The position numbers and the translations under genes were made by a program. From positions 1-64,000 of the forward strand of contig DASTMP010000298.1 in NCBI GenBank assembly GCA_035714085.1: a DNA stretch of 64,000 nt. Direction: 5' to 3'. The notes beneath the pieces are model-generated. The model searched no databases. It was given only the letters and a program-made list of their open reading frames with translations, and was not told the DNA's origin. This stretch comes from JAJVID01 sp035714085. GTDB taxonomy: Bacteria; Acidobacteriota; Blastocatellia; RBC074. Positions within the stretch are counted from its first letter, which is position 1, and every line of letters begins with the position of its first letter. This document shows, in pieces, positions 52,751 through 63,446 of the stretch.

Positions 52751-53068
52751 GTGACACCCGATTCAACCACATTTCCCAAGCTACATTTTCATGTGCCGTT
52801 GGACGAAAAGCTGGCTCGGGAAATTTCCAGCAAGGGCTGGTACAGTGGTTTGATTGTAGAACTAGAGACCGGATTACGCTTTTCCGTTTTCTTATACGAC
52901 GCCGTGCGTTTGGCCCAAGACCTGCAATCAGAAATGGAGCTCGGCAGGCCTTTCATTGCAGAACCAGGGATGATAGTCGTTCCTGAAATCACTGAAGGGA
53001 ATATTCGGGCCGCCGTTCTGCAATTGCGCCAGGAAGGATGGTTTGATCACCTTCTTCCAATCAACTAA
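52751..53068 (+). CDS. Small protein of unknown function between leuC and leuD
   Basis: 105 residues from a GTG at 52751. A 7-codon ORF (ATG 52731) ends at TGA overlapping this GTG, which may couple its translation. The protein is an alpha/beta domain (FPKLHFHVPLDEKLAREI, a strand SVFLYDAVRLAQDL, and a Pro-flanked VVPEITEGNIRAAV). No family was recognised. It stops 10 nt before leuD, so it is co-transcribed with the leucine genes. Confidence 0.6.
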   Translation: MTPDSTTFPKLHFHVPLDEKLAREISSKGWYSGLIVELETGLRFSVFLYDAVRLAQDLQSEMELGRPFIAEPGMIVVPEITEGNIRAAVLQLRQEGWFDHLLPIN

Positions 53069-53078
53069 GAGTAATCAT

Positions 53079-53597
<519 letters not shown>

Positions 53598-53633
53598 CGA
53601 TCCGGCCATCAATGGCGTTAAAATGTGTAGGCT

Positions 53634-53861
53634 ATGAACACAACGACAAACACAATGCCAATACATACAAACCCTGAGATCATGGGCGGTGTGCCGGTCT
53701 TTGTTGGAACGCGAGTGCCTGCGCAAACGCTATTCGATTATCTGGCGGATGGTTGCAGCCTGGATGAATTCCTCGACAACTTTCCGACGGTCAGCCGCGA
53801 ACAGGCTTTGAAATTGCTTGAATGGGCTTCGGAAAGCGTACTGGAAAAAGCAGCCGCCTGA
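53634..53861 (+). CDS. DUF433 antitoxin-like protein
   Basis: 75 residues. The DUF433 core is complete: IHTNPEIMGGVPVFVGTRVP, then LFDYLADGCSLDEFLDNFPTVSREQA, a winged/homeo-like DNA-binding fold found in antitoxins. Its stop overlaps the next start (TGATG), typical of toxin-antitoxin pairs. It would bind the DUF5615 protein and the operon promoter. A second ATG 24 nt downstream is an alternative start. Confidence 0.88.
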   Translation: MNTTTNTMPIHTNPEIMGGVPVFVGTRVPAQTLFDYLADGCSLDEFLDNFPTVSREQALKLLEWASESVLEKAAA

Positions 53862-54178
53862 TGAAAATATTGATTGACGAAAGTCTTCCGCGATATCTGA
53901 AACGGCTTCTGACCGGTCACGACGCCAAGACGGTCCAAGAGATGGGCTGGGCAGGCATCGAAAATGGCGCCCTGTTGGAACTCGCTGAGAACGATTTCGA
54001 GGTTTTCCTGTCTGCGGATAAAAACATCCGTTATCAGCAAAACCTGAAAGGTCGTAAGCTGGTAATCATCGAATTCCCATCAAACAAATTGAGCGTGGTG
54101 AAACGACTCGAATCGGATCTCAAAATGACTCTCGAACATATCAAAACCGGTGATTACATTGCCTTGGATCGGCCGTAA
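53861..54178 (+). CDS. DUF5615 PIN-like toxin protein
   Basis: 105 residues from the ATG at 53861. The PIN-like fold starts KILIDESLPRYLKRLL (acidic residue after strand 1), with EMGWAGIENGALLELA and the second acidic patch VFLSADKNIRYQQNL, as in DUF5615. Family members are predicted ribonucleases that pair with DUF433. The pair sits between leuD and leuB, in the same orientation, and may ride on the leucine transcript. Whether the acidic set is complete enough for catalysis is unclear. Confidence 0.85.
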   Translation: MKILIDESLPRYLKRLLTGHDAKTVQEMGWAGIENGALLELAENDFEVFLSADKNIRYQQNLKGRKLVIIEFPSNKLSVVKRLESDLKMTLEHIKTGDYIALDRP

Positions 54179-54193
54179 TCACAATCTGGACCA

Positions 54194-55246
54194 ATGAAAT
54201 CAAAGATCACAGTTCTACCTGGCGACGGCATCGGCGTTGAAGTGACGCGCGAGGCCGTGGCTTGTCTCGAAATAATCGCGAAGAAATTCGGTCACGATTT
54301 TGAATTCAACGAACAGTTGATAGGCGGCGCGGCCTTGGACAAAACTGATGCGCCGCTGCCTGACGCCACATTGCAAGCCTGCCTGGCGAGCGACGCCGTG
54401 TTGCTCGGCGCGGTAGGCGCGCCGCAATACGACAATAACCCTCCGAAGCTCAAGCCCGAAACCGGCTTGCTCGGGTTGCGCGCGGGTCTTGGCGTCTTCG
54501 CCAATCTTCGCCCGGCGTTCCTGCACGAGCCGTTGATCGAGGCTTCGCCGCTCAAGACAGAGATTGTGCGCGGGACCGACCTGCTGATTGTGCGCGAGCT
54601 TATGGGCGGCGCGTATTTCGGCCAGCCGCGCGAACTGACCGATGAGCGTGGGCTGAACACAATGGCCTACACCGCGCCTGAAGTCGAACGCGTCGCGCGC
54701 GTGGCTTTCGAAGCGGCGCGCGTCCGGCGTAAAAAAGTCACTTCAATTGACAAGGCCAACGTGCTCGAAAGCTCGCAACTCTGGCGCAAGGTCGTGACGC
54801 GCGTCGCGGCGGACTATCCCGACGTGACGCTCGAACACGGCTACGTCGATTCGTGCGCGATGGCGCTGGTGACGCGCCCGACCAGTTACGACGTGATCGT
54901 GACTGAGAATTTATTCGGCGACATTTTGAGCGATGAAGCCGCGGTGTTGACCGGTTCGCTCGGAATGCTTCCGTCGGCGAGTATCGGGGGGAAAGTCGGC
55001 CTCTACGAGCCTGTTCACGGCTCCGCGCCTGATATTGCGGGTAAAGGCGTCGCCAATCCGCTCGGCGCGATCGCTTCGGCGGCGCTGCTGCTCCGATATA
55101 GCTGTAAACTCGAACGTGAGGCGAAGGCGCTTGAAGACGCGATCAGCAAGGCCCTCGCCAATGGCTACGGCACACACGATCTGAAGAGCCAGCCGAAGCG
55201 CGTCAGCACGACAGAATTGGGCGGCTTGGTTCGACGATACATATAA
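54194..55246 (+). CDS. leuB: 3-isopropylmalate dehydrogenase
   Basis: 350 residues. NAD-dependent oxidation and decarboxylation of 3-isopropylmalate. Signatures: VLPGDGIGVEV, LLGLRAGLGVFANLRP, VRELMGGAYFGQPRE, Tyr/Lys catalytic region (DKANVLESSQLW; substrate Arg set), NLFGDILSDEAAVLTGSLGMLPSAS and EPVHGSAPDIAGKGVANP. It completes LeuABCD in the window. It starts 16 nt after the DUF5615 stop and has no good separate promoter. Confidence 0.96.
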   Translation: MKSKITVLPGDGIGVEVTREAVACLEIIAKKFGHDFEFNEQLIGGAALDKTDAPLPDATLQACLASDAVLLGAVGAPQYDNNPPKLKPETGLLGLRAGLGVFANLRPAFLHEPLIEASPLKTEIVRGTDLLIVRELMGGAYFGQPRELTDERGLNTMAYTAPEVERVARVAFEAARVRRKKVTSIDKANVLESSQLWRKVVTRVAADYPDVTLEHGYVDSCAMALVTRPTSYDVIVTENLFGDILSDEAAVLTGSLGMLPSASIGGKVGLYEPVHGSAPDIAGKGVANPLGAIASAALLLRYSCKLEREAKALEDAISKALANGYGTHDLKSQPKRVSTTELGGLVRRYI

Positions 55247-55358
55247 TAAGCGCGATTTATTTTTTGATAAAAAGTATTAAGTGGACGATATAGACAGCGA
55301 TGACCTATACTGCCCTGGCCTGTTTGGGGCAGCCCATTTCTTCAGGTTGAAAAATCGA

Positions 55359-55514
55359 ATGTCCAATCGTCGTTTCCAAAGCGCGCTCGACCTGGCGGCC
55401 TATGGCCGTCAGGCGGAGCTGCGCGTCGGCCGGCCTATTCTCAATGTTATTGTAGTAAGCATTATTATCGCGATAGCGATTATTCCGGCGCGGCTCGCCG
55501 ATTGGATAGCCTGA
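55359..55514 (+). CDS. Possible small single-span membrane protein
   Basis: 51 residues from the ATG at 55359 (an in-frame GTG at 55281 would give 77). A basic, polar start (NRRFQSALDL) is followed by a hydrophobic helix (NVIVVSIIIAIAIIP) and a short tail. The ribosome site is weak (CAGGTTG). It lies alone in the 357-bp stretch between leuB and the methyltransferase, just before a terminator. No family was recognised. Confidence 0.35.
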   Translation: MSNRRFQSALDLAAYGRQAELRVGRPILNVIVVSIIIAIAIIPARLADWIA

Positions 55515-55537
55515 AAAAGAGTAAGGCAAGAGATTCC

Positions 55538-55577
55538 AAATCCCGGCGAGCTGAAAAGGCCGCCGGGATTTTCGTTT
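55538..55577 (+). terminator. Rho-independent terminator
   Basis: AAATCCCGGCG (55538-55548) pairs perfectly with CGCCGGGATTT (55561-55571), followed by TTCGTTTTT. It would end the leucine transcript (or the small membrane ORF) before the methyltransferase. Confidence 0.85.
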
Positions 55578-55603
55578 TTAGCGTGAAATTTCGCGCGTCA
55601 GTT

Positions 55604-56377
55604 ATGAACCACCAGATTCACAACCAATCCATCGTCGACCAGTTCACGAAACAGGCGATTCCCTTCTCGCAAAAGCCGCAGCTTTCCAGCGAAGAGATTT
55701 TGGATTTGATGGTGGGCGCCTGCGGCGTCACTCCGCAAGACGTAGTTTTGGATGTGGCTTGCGGGCCCGGGTTGACGGCTTGCGCGTTAGCGAAGGCCGC
55801 CGCGCGCGTCACGGGAATTGACATCACACCGGCGATGATCGAACGGGCGAAAGCTCGGCAGGCGGAAATGGGTTTAACGAACCTGACATGGCGGGTCGGC
55901 GACATTCTATCGCTCCCTTTTCCTGACGAGTCGTTCTCGCTCGTGGTAACGCGCTATTCGTTCCATCACCTGCTCGATCCGGGGGCCGCGTTGGCCGAGA
56001 TGATGCGCGCGCTCAAACCGGGCGGCAGAGTCATGGTGATGGACGCCGCGCCAGAATCAAGCAAGGTCGACGCTTACAACCGGATGGAAAAGCTGCGCGA
56101 TCCCTCTCACGTCCGGGCGATGCCCCCGGAGGAATTATTACGGATGGCGCGCGAAGCTGGGCTGGTCAACGTGAGGACCGCTTTCTGCAAAGTCGAGTTC
56201 GAACTTGAGAAGACGCTAGCCGCGTCATTTCCCAATCCTGGCGATGAAGAAAAGCTGCGTCAGATCTTCTCGGACGACCTTATGACTGACACTTTGGGCA
56301 TGGGCGCGCACAGGCGGGGCGGGGAGATTCACTTTCACTATCCGACAATCATTATTGTCGGCGTAAAACCTGAATAG
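55604..56377 (+). CDS. Class I SAM-dependent methyltransferase (UbiE/Methyltransf_11 type)
   Basis: 257 residues from the ATG at 55604; the open frame extends upstream through the terminator but that part is not protein-like. Motif I VLDVACGPGLTACALA, motif II GIDITPAMIERAKARQ, post-motif SFHHLLDPGAALAEMMRALKPGGRVMVMD are clear. The acceptor may be a quinone precursor or other small molecule. No ribosome site is visible. It lies between the leucine and ilv genes with no pathway link. Confidence 0.88.
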   Translation: MNHQIHNQSIVDQFTKQAIPFSQKPQLSSEEILDLMVGACGVTPQDVVLDVACGPGLTACALAKAAARVTGIDITPAMIERAKARQAEMGLTNLTWRVGDILSLPFPDESFSLVVTRYSFHHLLDPGAALAEMMRALKPGGRVMVMDAAPESSKVDAYNRMEKLRDPSHVRAMPPEELLRMAREAGLVNVRTAFCKVEFELEKTLAASFPNPGDEEKLRQIFSDDLMTDTLGMGAHRRGGEIHFHYPTIIIVGVKPE

Positions 56378-56494
56378 AAGGTATTCGAGTTTGGAGCCGC
56401 GCGCGCAAGCGAGTGGCATAGAAATCATTCGATGTTTTGGTACGGCGCCGCGAGCGATTGCTGCGCGGCAATAGAAATTATTCGAGGTGGACTT

Positions 56495-58198
56495 ATGAAA
56501 ATGCGTGGGGCGCGGATACTGCTTGAAGCGCTGCGATGCGAAAACGTCAAACACATCTTCGGTTACCCCGGCGGCGCGGTGCTGCACATTTACGATGAGC
56601 TTGCCAAGCAAGAAGCGGCGCTCGGCATCGGTCATTACCTGGTGCGACATGAACAGGGCGCGCTGTTCGCCGCCGCTGGTTACGCCCAGGCCACGGGCCA
56701 GACCGGCGTCGCGCTCGTGACTTCGGGCCCCGGCGGGACCAACGCGGTCACGGGCATCGCCAACGCCTTTATGGATTCGCTGCCCGTGGTCGTCTTCACC
56801 GGCCAGGTCCCGACTCATCTGATCGGCAACGACGCGTTTCAGGAGGCCGATCTGACGGGCATCACTCGCTCCTGCACCAAGCACAATTATCTTGTCAAAC
56901 ACGTCGAGGAACTTGCGCCGACGGTCAAGGAGGCGTTTCACGTCGCCTCGACCGGCCGGCCCGGCCCGGTGCTCGTAGACTTGCCGAAAGACATGACCGC
57001 CCAGGAGATTGAATTCAGCTATCCCGAAAGCATCGAGATGCGCAGCTACAAGCCGCAAGTCTACGGCGAACCGAAGGCGGTCAGGCGCGCGGTCGAGGCG
57101 ATGGTTTCAGCATCTCGCCCGGTACTCTATATCGGCGGCGGCGCGATCGCGGCGGGCGCGAGCGAAGAGCTTCGCCAACTAGCTGAAAAACTGAATCTAC
57201 CCACGACCTGCACGCTGATGGGCCTGGGCGCGTTCCCGGCGAGCCATCCGCTGAGTCTGGGGATGCTCGGGATGCATGGCGGTTACTGGACGAACATGGC
57301 CGTCAACAATTGCGACCTGCTGATTTCTATCGGCGCGCGGTTCGACGACCGCGTGACCGGAAAGCTGAGCGATTTTGCGGTGGGCGCAAAATTCATTCAC
57401 GTCGACATTGACGCTTCGTGTATCGGCAAAAACGTGCGGTGCCATTACCCGGTCGTCGGCGACGCGAAGACAGTTGTCCGTCAGATGCTCACCGAGCTTG
57501 ACGACCAATTGTCTTCCGGCGCGCGAGTCACGCCACGAGCCACCTGGCATGCGCAGATCGCCGAATGGAAACAGCGGCATCCTTTCTGGTACAAGGAAGA
57601 AGACGAAGTCATCAAGCCGCAGTACGTCATTCATGAACTCAAGCGCATCACCAAAGGCCAGGCGGTGGTTTCGGCCGACGTGGGCCAGCACCAGATGTGG
57701 ACGGCGCAGCTTTACGGCTTCGACACGCCGCGCAACTGGCTCAACTCCGGCGGGCTCGGCGCGATGGGTTACGGCTTCCCCGCCGCGATGGGCGCCGCAG
57801 TGGCGCGCCCGAAAGACCTGGTCGTCGCGGTCGTCGGCGACGGCGGCTTCCAGATGTCGATGAACGAGTTGGCCACTGTCAAACAGTACAACATTCCGGT
57901 CAAGATTCTGCTGATCAATAACGGCTACCTGGGAATGGTGCGACAGTGGCAGGAGCAGTTCTACGAGCATCGCTACTCGCACAGCGACATGGAGGTCGCG
58001 CCGGATTTCGTCAAGCTTGCGGAGGCTTACGGAGTGCCCGCGCTGCGAGCGACCAGGGCGAGCGAGGTCACACACACGCTGGAGAAGGGATTGAACATTC
58101 CTGGGCCTGCGTTGATCGAAATGCAGGTGGCGCGGGAAGAGAACGTGTTTCCGATCGTGCCGGCCGGAGCTGCGTTGAAGGATATGATTCTGGCATAG
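56495..58198 (+). CDS. ilvB: Acetolactate synthase large subunit
   Basis: 567 residues from the ATG at 56495, GAGGTGG just upstream; an open frame back to 56432 is unsupported. Thiamine-diphosphate enzyme making 2-acetolactate and 2-aceto-2-hydroxybutyrate. Visible: FGYPGGAVLHIYDEL, the catalytic Glu in LVRHEQGALFAAAGYA, TSGPGGTNAVTGIA, FAD-region GARFDDRVTGK, and the ThDP motif VVGDGGFQMSMNELATVKQYNIPVKILLINN. The 15-bp direct repeat ATAGAAATYATTCGA occurs twice upstream (56418-56432 and 56471-56485) and could be an operator. Confidence 0.96.
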   Translation: MKMRGARILLEALRCENVKHIFGYPGGAVLHIYDELAKQEAALGIGHYLVRHEQGALFAAAGYAQATGQTGVALVTSGPGGTNAVTGIANAFMDSLPVVVFTGQVPTHLIGNDAFQEADLTGITRSCTKHNYLVKHVEELAPTVKEAFHVASTGRPGPVLVDLPKDMTAQEIEFSYPESIEMRSYKPQVYGEPKAVRRAVEAMVSASRPVLYIGGGAIAAGASEELRQLAEKLNLPTTCTLMGLGAFPASHPLSLGMLGMHGGYWTNMAVNNCDLLISIGARFDDRVTGKLSDFAVGAKFIHVDIDASCIGKNVRCHYPVVGDAKTVVRQMLTELDDQLSSGARVTPRATWHAQIAEWKQRHPFWYKEEDEVIKPQYVIHELKRITKGQAVVSADVGQHQMWTAQLYGFDTPRNWLNSGGLGAMGYGFPAAMGAAVARPKDLVVAVVGDGGFQMSMNELATVKQYNIPVKILLINNGYLGMVRQWQEQFYEHRYSHSDMEVAPDFVKLAEAYGVPALRATRASEVTHTLEKGLNIPGPALIEMQVAREENVFPIVPAGAALKDMILA

Positions 58199-58202
58199 GC
58201 TC

Positions 58203-58306
58203 AAGGTTTCAGGTTTCAAGAGTCAGTGGCTTACGGTCATCGCAAGCAACTTAAACCTGGAACCCGACGCCTGGCGCCTGACACCTGACACCTGACACCT
58301 GATACC
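58203..58306. repeat. Degenerate heptamer tract between ilvB and ilvN
   Basis: The spacer starts with AGGTTTCAGGTTTC units and ends with ACCTGG, ACGCCTG and three CTGACAC units, partly complementary to each other. It is a decayed or mosaic relative of the arrays at 21.6 and 58.9 kb. Confidence 0.7.
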
Positions 58307-58311
58307 TAATT

Positions 58312-58860
58312 ATGAGACATACGATTTCATTACTCGTCGAGAACGAATACGGAATGCTGGCGCGGATCGCGGGCTTGTTCAGCGCGCGTGGCTATCAGAT
58401 TGACACGCTCTGCGTGGCGCAGACTCTCGAAGAGGGCGTCTCGCGGATGACGTTGACCACACACGGCAACGACCACGTCATCGAGCAGATACTTCAACAA
58501 TCGCGCAAGATGGTCAGGGTGATCGAGGTCACCGACCTGACCGCCAGCCCGCACGTCGAACGCGAGATGGTCATGCTGACCGTCAACGCTCATCAGGGCG
58601 TCGAGCGGCAGGAGGTCTTGAGCCTGGTCGAAATCTTCCGCGCCAGGGTCGTCGACGTATCGAACGACGCTTTCATAGTCGAATTGACTGGCAACGCCGA
58701 AAAGCTCAACGCATTTATCGAGCTGCTTAAACCGATCGGCATTAGGGACATCGTCCGCACGGGCACGGTCGCGATGACGCGGGTCGCCCACATCAAAGCG
58801 CACCGATTGAAAGACGACGATGAAGAGTTTTCCGAGATAACGCTCAACGAAAAGGTGTGA
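58312..58860 (+). CDS. ilvN: Acetolactate synthase regulatory small subunit
   Basis: 182 residues. Two ACT-type regions: the N-terminal ACT domain (HTISLLVENEYGMLARIAGLFSARGYQIDTL) that binds valine, and a C-terminal domain (about 80-165; GIRDIVRTGTVAMTR). It stimulates and makes IlvB feedback-sensitive. Its 113-bp separation from ilvB and 108-bp separation from ilvC are filled by heptamer repeats. It is sometimes named ilvH. Confidence 0.95.
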   Translation: MRHTISLLVENEYGMLARIAGLFSARGYQIDTLCVAQTLEEGVSRMTLTTHGNDHVIEQILQQSRKMVRVIEVTDLTASPHVEREMVMLTVNAHQGVERQEVLSLVEIFRARVVDVSNDAFIVELTGNAEKLNAFIELLKPIGIRDIVRTGTVAMTRVAHIKAHRLKDDDEEFSEITLNEKV

Positions 58861-58967
58861 GGTGTCAGGTGTCAGGTGTCAGAAGAAAAATGACAAACCT
58901 GAAACCTGAAACCTGAAACCTGAAACCTGAAACCTGAAACCTGAAACCTGAAACCTGAAACCTGAAA
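58861..58967. repeat. Mosaic heptamer array: GTGTCAG x3 then CCTGAAA x10
   Basis: Directly after the ilvN stop there are GTGTCAG-type units (to 58882), a short A-rich core (AAGAAAAATGAC) and ten perfect copies of CCTGAAA (58898-58967). A single G separates the last unit from the ilvC ATG. The arms belong to different unit types, so pairing is partial. No Shine-Dalgarno site remains before ilvC. Confidence 0.97.
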
Positions 58968-58968
58968 G

Positions 58969-61548
<2,580 letters not shown>

Positions 61549-61627
61549 CCACGAGAGAGCGGGCTTCGGAGGTCAGCTACGACCAAAGCGCATTTGAAGA
61601 AAGCTCATCTGATTGTCGGACCGATCG

Positions 61628-61654
61628 CGCCGGTCATATTCCCGCTGACCGGCG
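61628..61654. terminator. Hairpin after the ilv operon (possible terminator)
   Basis: CGCCGGTCA (61628-61636) pairs perfectly with TGACCGGCG (61646-61654) around a 9-nt loop, 80 nt after the cimA stop. There is no T-tract, so termination would have to be Rho-assisted. Confidence 0.4.
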
Positions 61655-61676
61655 AGTATTCCCGAAGCCGCCCCCA

Positions 61677-62109
61677 TTGACTTTCCAGCGTAAAATAGAT
61701 AGGTTATCAGCGTTTGTTATAAACAACCCTGTGACCCAGTTACTTTCCTCAGGAACCTTCAACCCCTCATTCTTGAAGAGAGGTTGTTGGAAGGAATCCA
61801 AAAGAATCCCCTTTTCAGCATTCCCCATAGCTAAAGCGCGAGAATGCGCGCTAGCATAATTGTAGGATGAGCGCTTCCACGAAGTGGTTGTAGTGTTCCC
61901 TCAACATGACTCTTGTCACCGAATCAAGCGCCGTGCAAAGAAGCAGCCTCACGGCGCCATTAGCATTGTCCCCCCATAAACCGAGTGCATTCCCCCTGCC
62001 TGCTTTATGAAAGTAGGACGGCGAGAATCAGTTAAATAGAGGTAAGTGGCGCCGCTTGTCGAGTGGTAGCAGGCGCCGCTTGTCCAGAGGTTTACATTTT
62101 GGAGGTCTT
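61677..62109 (+). promoter_or_regulatory. Duplicated 433-bp leader, copy A (before TonB-family gene)
   Basis: This region and 63447-63878 are homologous end to end. Both start with TTGACT, a 17-nt spacer and TAGGTT (here 61677-61705), a plausible shared promoter. Both contain an imperfect hairpin (CCTC...GAGG flanked by GTTGGAAGG), a GC stem near 61835-61855, and a strongly conserved block AGTGGTTGTAGTGTTC near 61882. Both end in a doubled 24-nt unit (here GGCGCCGCTTGTC at 62048 and 62072) just before GGAGG and the ATG. It would yield a leader RNA of about 400 nt. Confidence 0.7.
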
Positions 62110-62217
62110 ATGCTCGTAGAACACGGCAAGCCAGTTCTGTGGCTTCACCTCGGCGTATGCGCCGCGCATCATTCAGTCCAGGGCGAAGTTGAACTTTTAG
62201 CGCGAGGGCAAATATGA
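62110..62217 (+). CDS. 35-residue ORF overlapping the TonB-family gene
   Basis: ATG 62110 with GGAGG 6 nt upstream, in the position held by the receptor gene start in copy B of the leader. Its TGA (62215-62217) overlaps the ATG of the next gene (ATGA), suggesting translational coupling. The peptide starts MLVEHGKPVLWLHLGVC and has no recognised family. It may be a regulatory leader peptide or the remnant of a replaced gene. Confidence 0.5.
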   Translation: MLVEHGKPVLWLHLGVCAAHHSVQGEVELLARGQI

Positions 62218-63125
62218 AGATATTTGTGATCGCGAATGTATTATGTGTCTGGATGGCCGGCGCGCCTCAGGTAGGATCGTTCGATAATCAGGCGATATCT
62301 TCGGCGCAAGAGATGTCCGCTTCCGAGCTCGATGGGGAGCTGCCCGACCGTCCCTTTGCGGGCTGGTTCAGCGAACTGGTCGGCCCGAAGACAGGCGTGG
62401 TCTGGCAACTGACCGAATGCGGCAAGCAGATCGTCGCCACTAGCGAGACGGGGCAAGATCTGCCCGCCTGCGCGGAAATCACCGCCAGATTGCCGGACGG
62501 ACGCAGAGTATTCGTCGCAATCAGTGTCGGGACATTCAAAAAGGGGCTGACCGGAAAGCCCTCTTTTTTCCGCTCGGTCATCGAACAGAACGAACTGCTC
62601 TACCAGGTCCGCCGGTTGAGCGATCTGCCGGAGATGTTAAGCTCCACGGACAGACCTTCTGCAAGCGGCGCGGAACATCGGGTCGCCGACCTGCCCGCGA
62701 TAAAAACGGATCCGGCGTGGACCATCGCGCCATTTCGCTACCTGGCGCCGCCTTCAAGCGCTCCGCCTGTGACCGGCGACCAGAGTCAGGCGGAGGAGCC
62801 CCCTGCGGCGCCCCCGCCGCCCTCAACTTCAGACCTCGTGCAGGTTCCGGAAAGCATGTCGCAAAGCCGGGCTATCACTAAAGTCAAACCGGATTACCCA
62901 TCGAACGCCAAGAATATGAACGCTATAGGGAAAGTCGAGGTTGAGATTACCATTTCGGAAATAGGGCTTGTCGTCGAGGCTACGGCAATCAGTGGGCGCC
63001 TCGCGCTGCGAAGCGCAGCCGAGGAGGCGGCGCGTAAATGGGTCTTCGAACCGACGACTCTCAACGGCGCGCCTGTCAGAGTGAGTAGCGTCTTGACCTT
63101 CGTCTTCGCTCCCGGCGAAAAATAG
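62214..63125 (+). CDS. TonB-family protein (energy transducer TonB C-terminal domain)
   Basis: 303 residues. A short signal-like N-terminus (FVIANVLCVWMAGA) is followed by a region of unknown fold (about 30-165), a Pro-rich linker (EEPPAAPPPPST) and a TonB C-terminal domain (about 225-300: KPDYPSNAKNMNAIGKVEVEITISEIG...WVFEPTTLNGAPV). TonB domains energise or contact outer-membrane receptors. The classic N-terminal membrane anchor with ExbB-contact His is not evident, so it may be a periplasmic TonB-like protein. The receptor gene begins 750 bp downstream behind the same leader. Confidence 0.85.
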   Translation: MKIFVIANVLCVWMAGAPQVGSFDNQAISSAQEMSASELDGELPDRPFAGWFSELVGPKTGVVWQLTECGKQIVATSETGQDLPACAEITARLPDGRRVFVAISVGTFKKGLTGKPSFFRSVIEQNELLYQVRRLSDLPEMLSSTDRPSASGAEHRVADLPAIKTDPAWTIAPFRYLAPPSSAPPVTGDQSQAEEPPAAPPPPSTSDLVQVPESMSQSRAITKVKPDYPSNAKNMNAIGKVEVEITISEIGLVVEATAISGRLALRSAAEEAARKWVFEPTTLNGAPVRVSSVLTFVFAPGEK

Positions 63126-63185
63126 ATAATGGAATCAACTGCGCCATCTAGATCAATTTGCGATTGCATATATAGGATGACGCGC

Positions 63186-63260
63186 CGGATCGGCGCAGTG
63201 AGCGGTGGCGAGCGCGCTTCACATTGAGTCACGCTCGCCACCGCTCACTGCGCTGATCCG
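63186..63260. repeat. 29-bp near-perfect hairpin after the TonB-family gene
   Basis: Arms 63186-63214 and 63232-63260 pair with one mismatch (inner part GCAGTGAGCGGTGGCGAGCG) around a 17-nt loop. It lies 60 bp after the TonB stop and has no T-tract. The 753-bp stretch 63126-63878 otherwise holds a GC hairpin near 63287 resembling one in leader A, a 62-codon TTG-start frame (63270-63458) that is probably chance, and leader copy B. Confidence 0.85.
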
Positions 63261-63446
63261 TATACGCATTTGAAACCCGATTTAAGCGCGAGAACGCGCG
63301 GTAGATTACAAGGAGCGCTGAGGGCTATTGCCTGGTCAGTATCGCTCTTTGCTTATCTCACGCCTGTCACGCCCGATTCAAAAAGTATGCCAATGAATCC
63401 TTCCAAAAAAAATTCATCTGATTATGGCAGCTCTGACAACCAATCA

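Noticed and set aside
61677..62109. Cobalamin or other known riboswitch in the TonB-associated leader
   Set aside because: No B12 box or other remembered aptamer consensus could be matched; only duplication and hairpins are visible.
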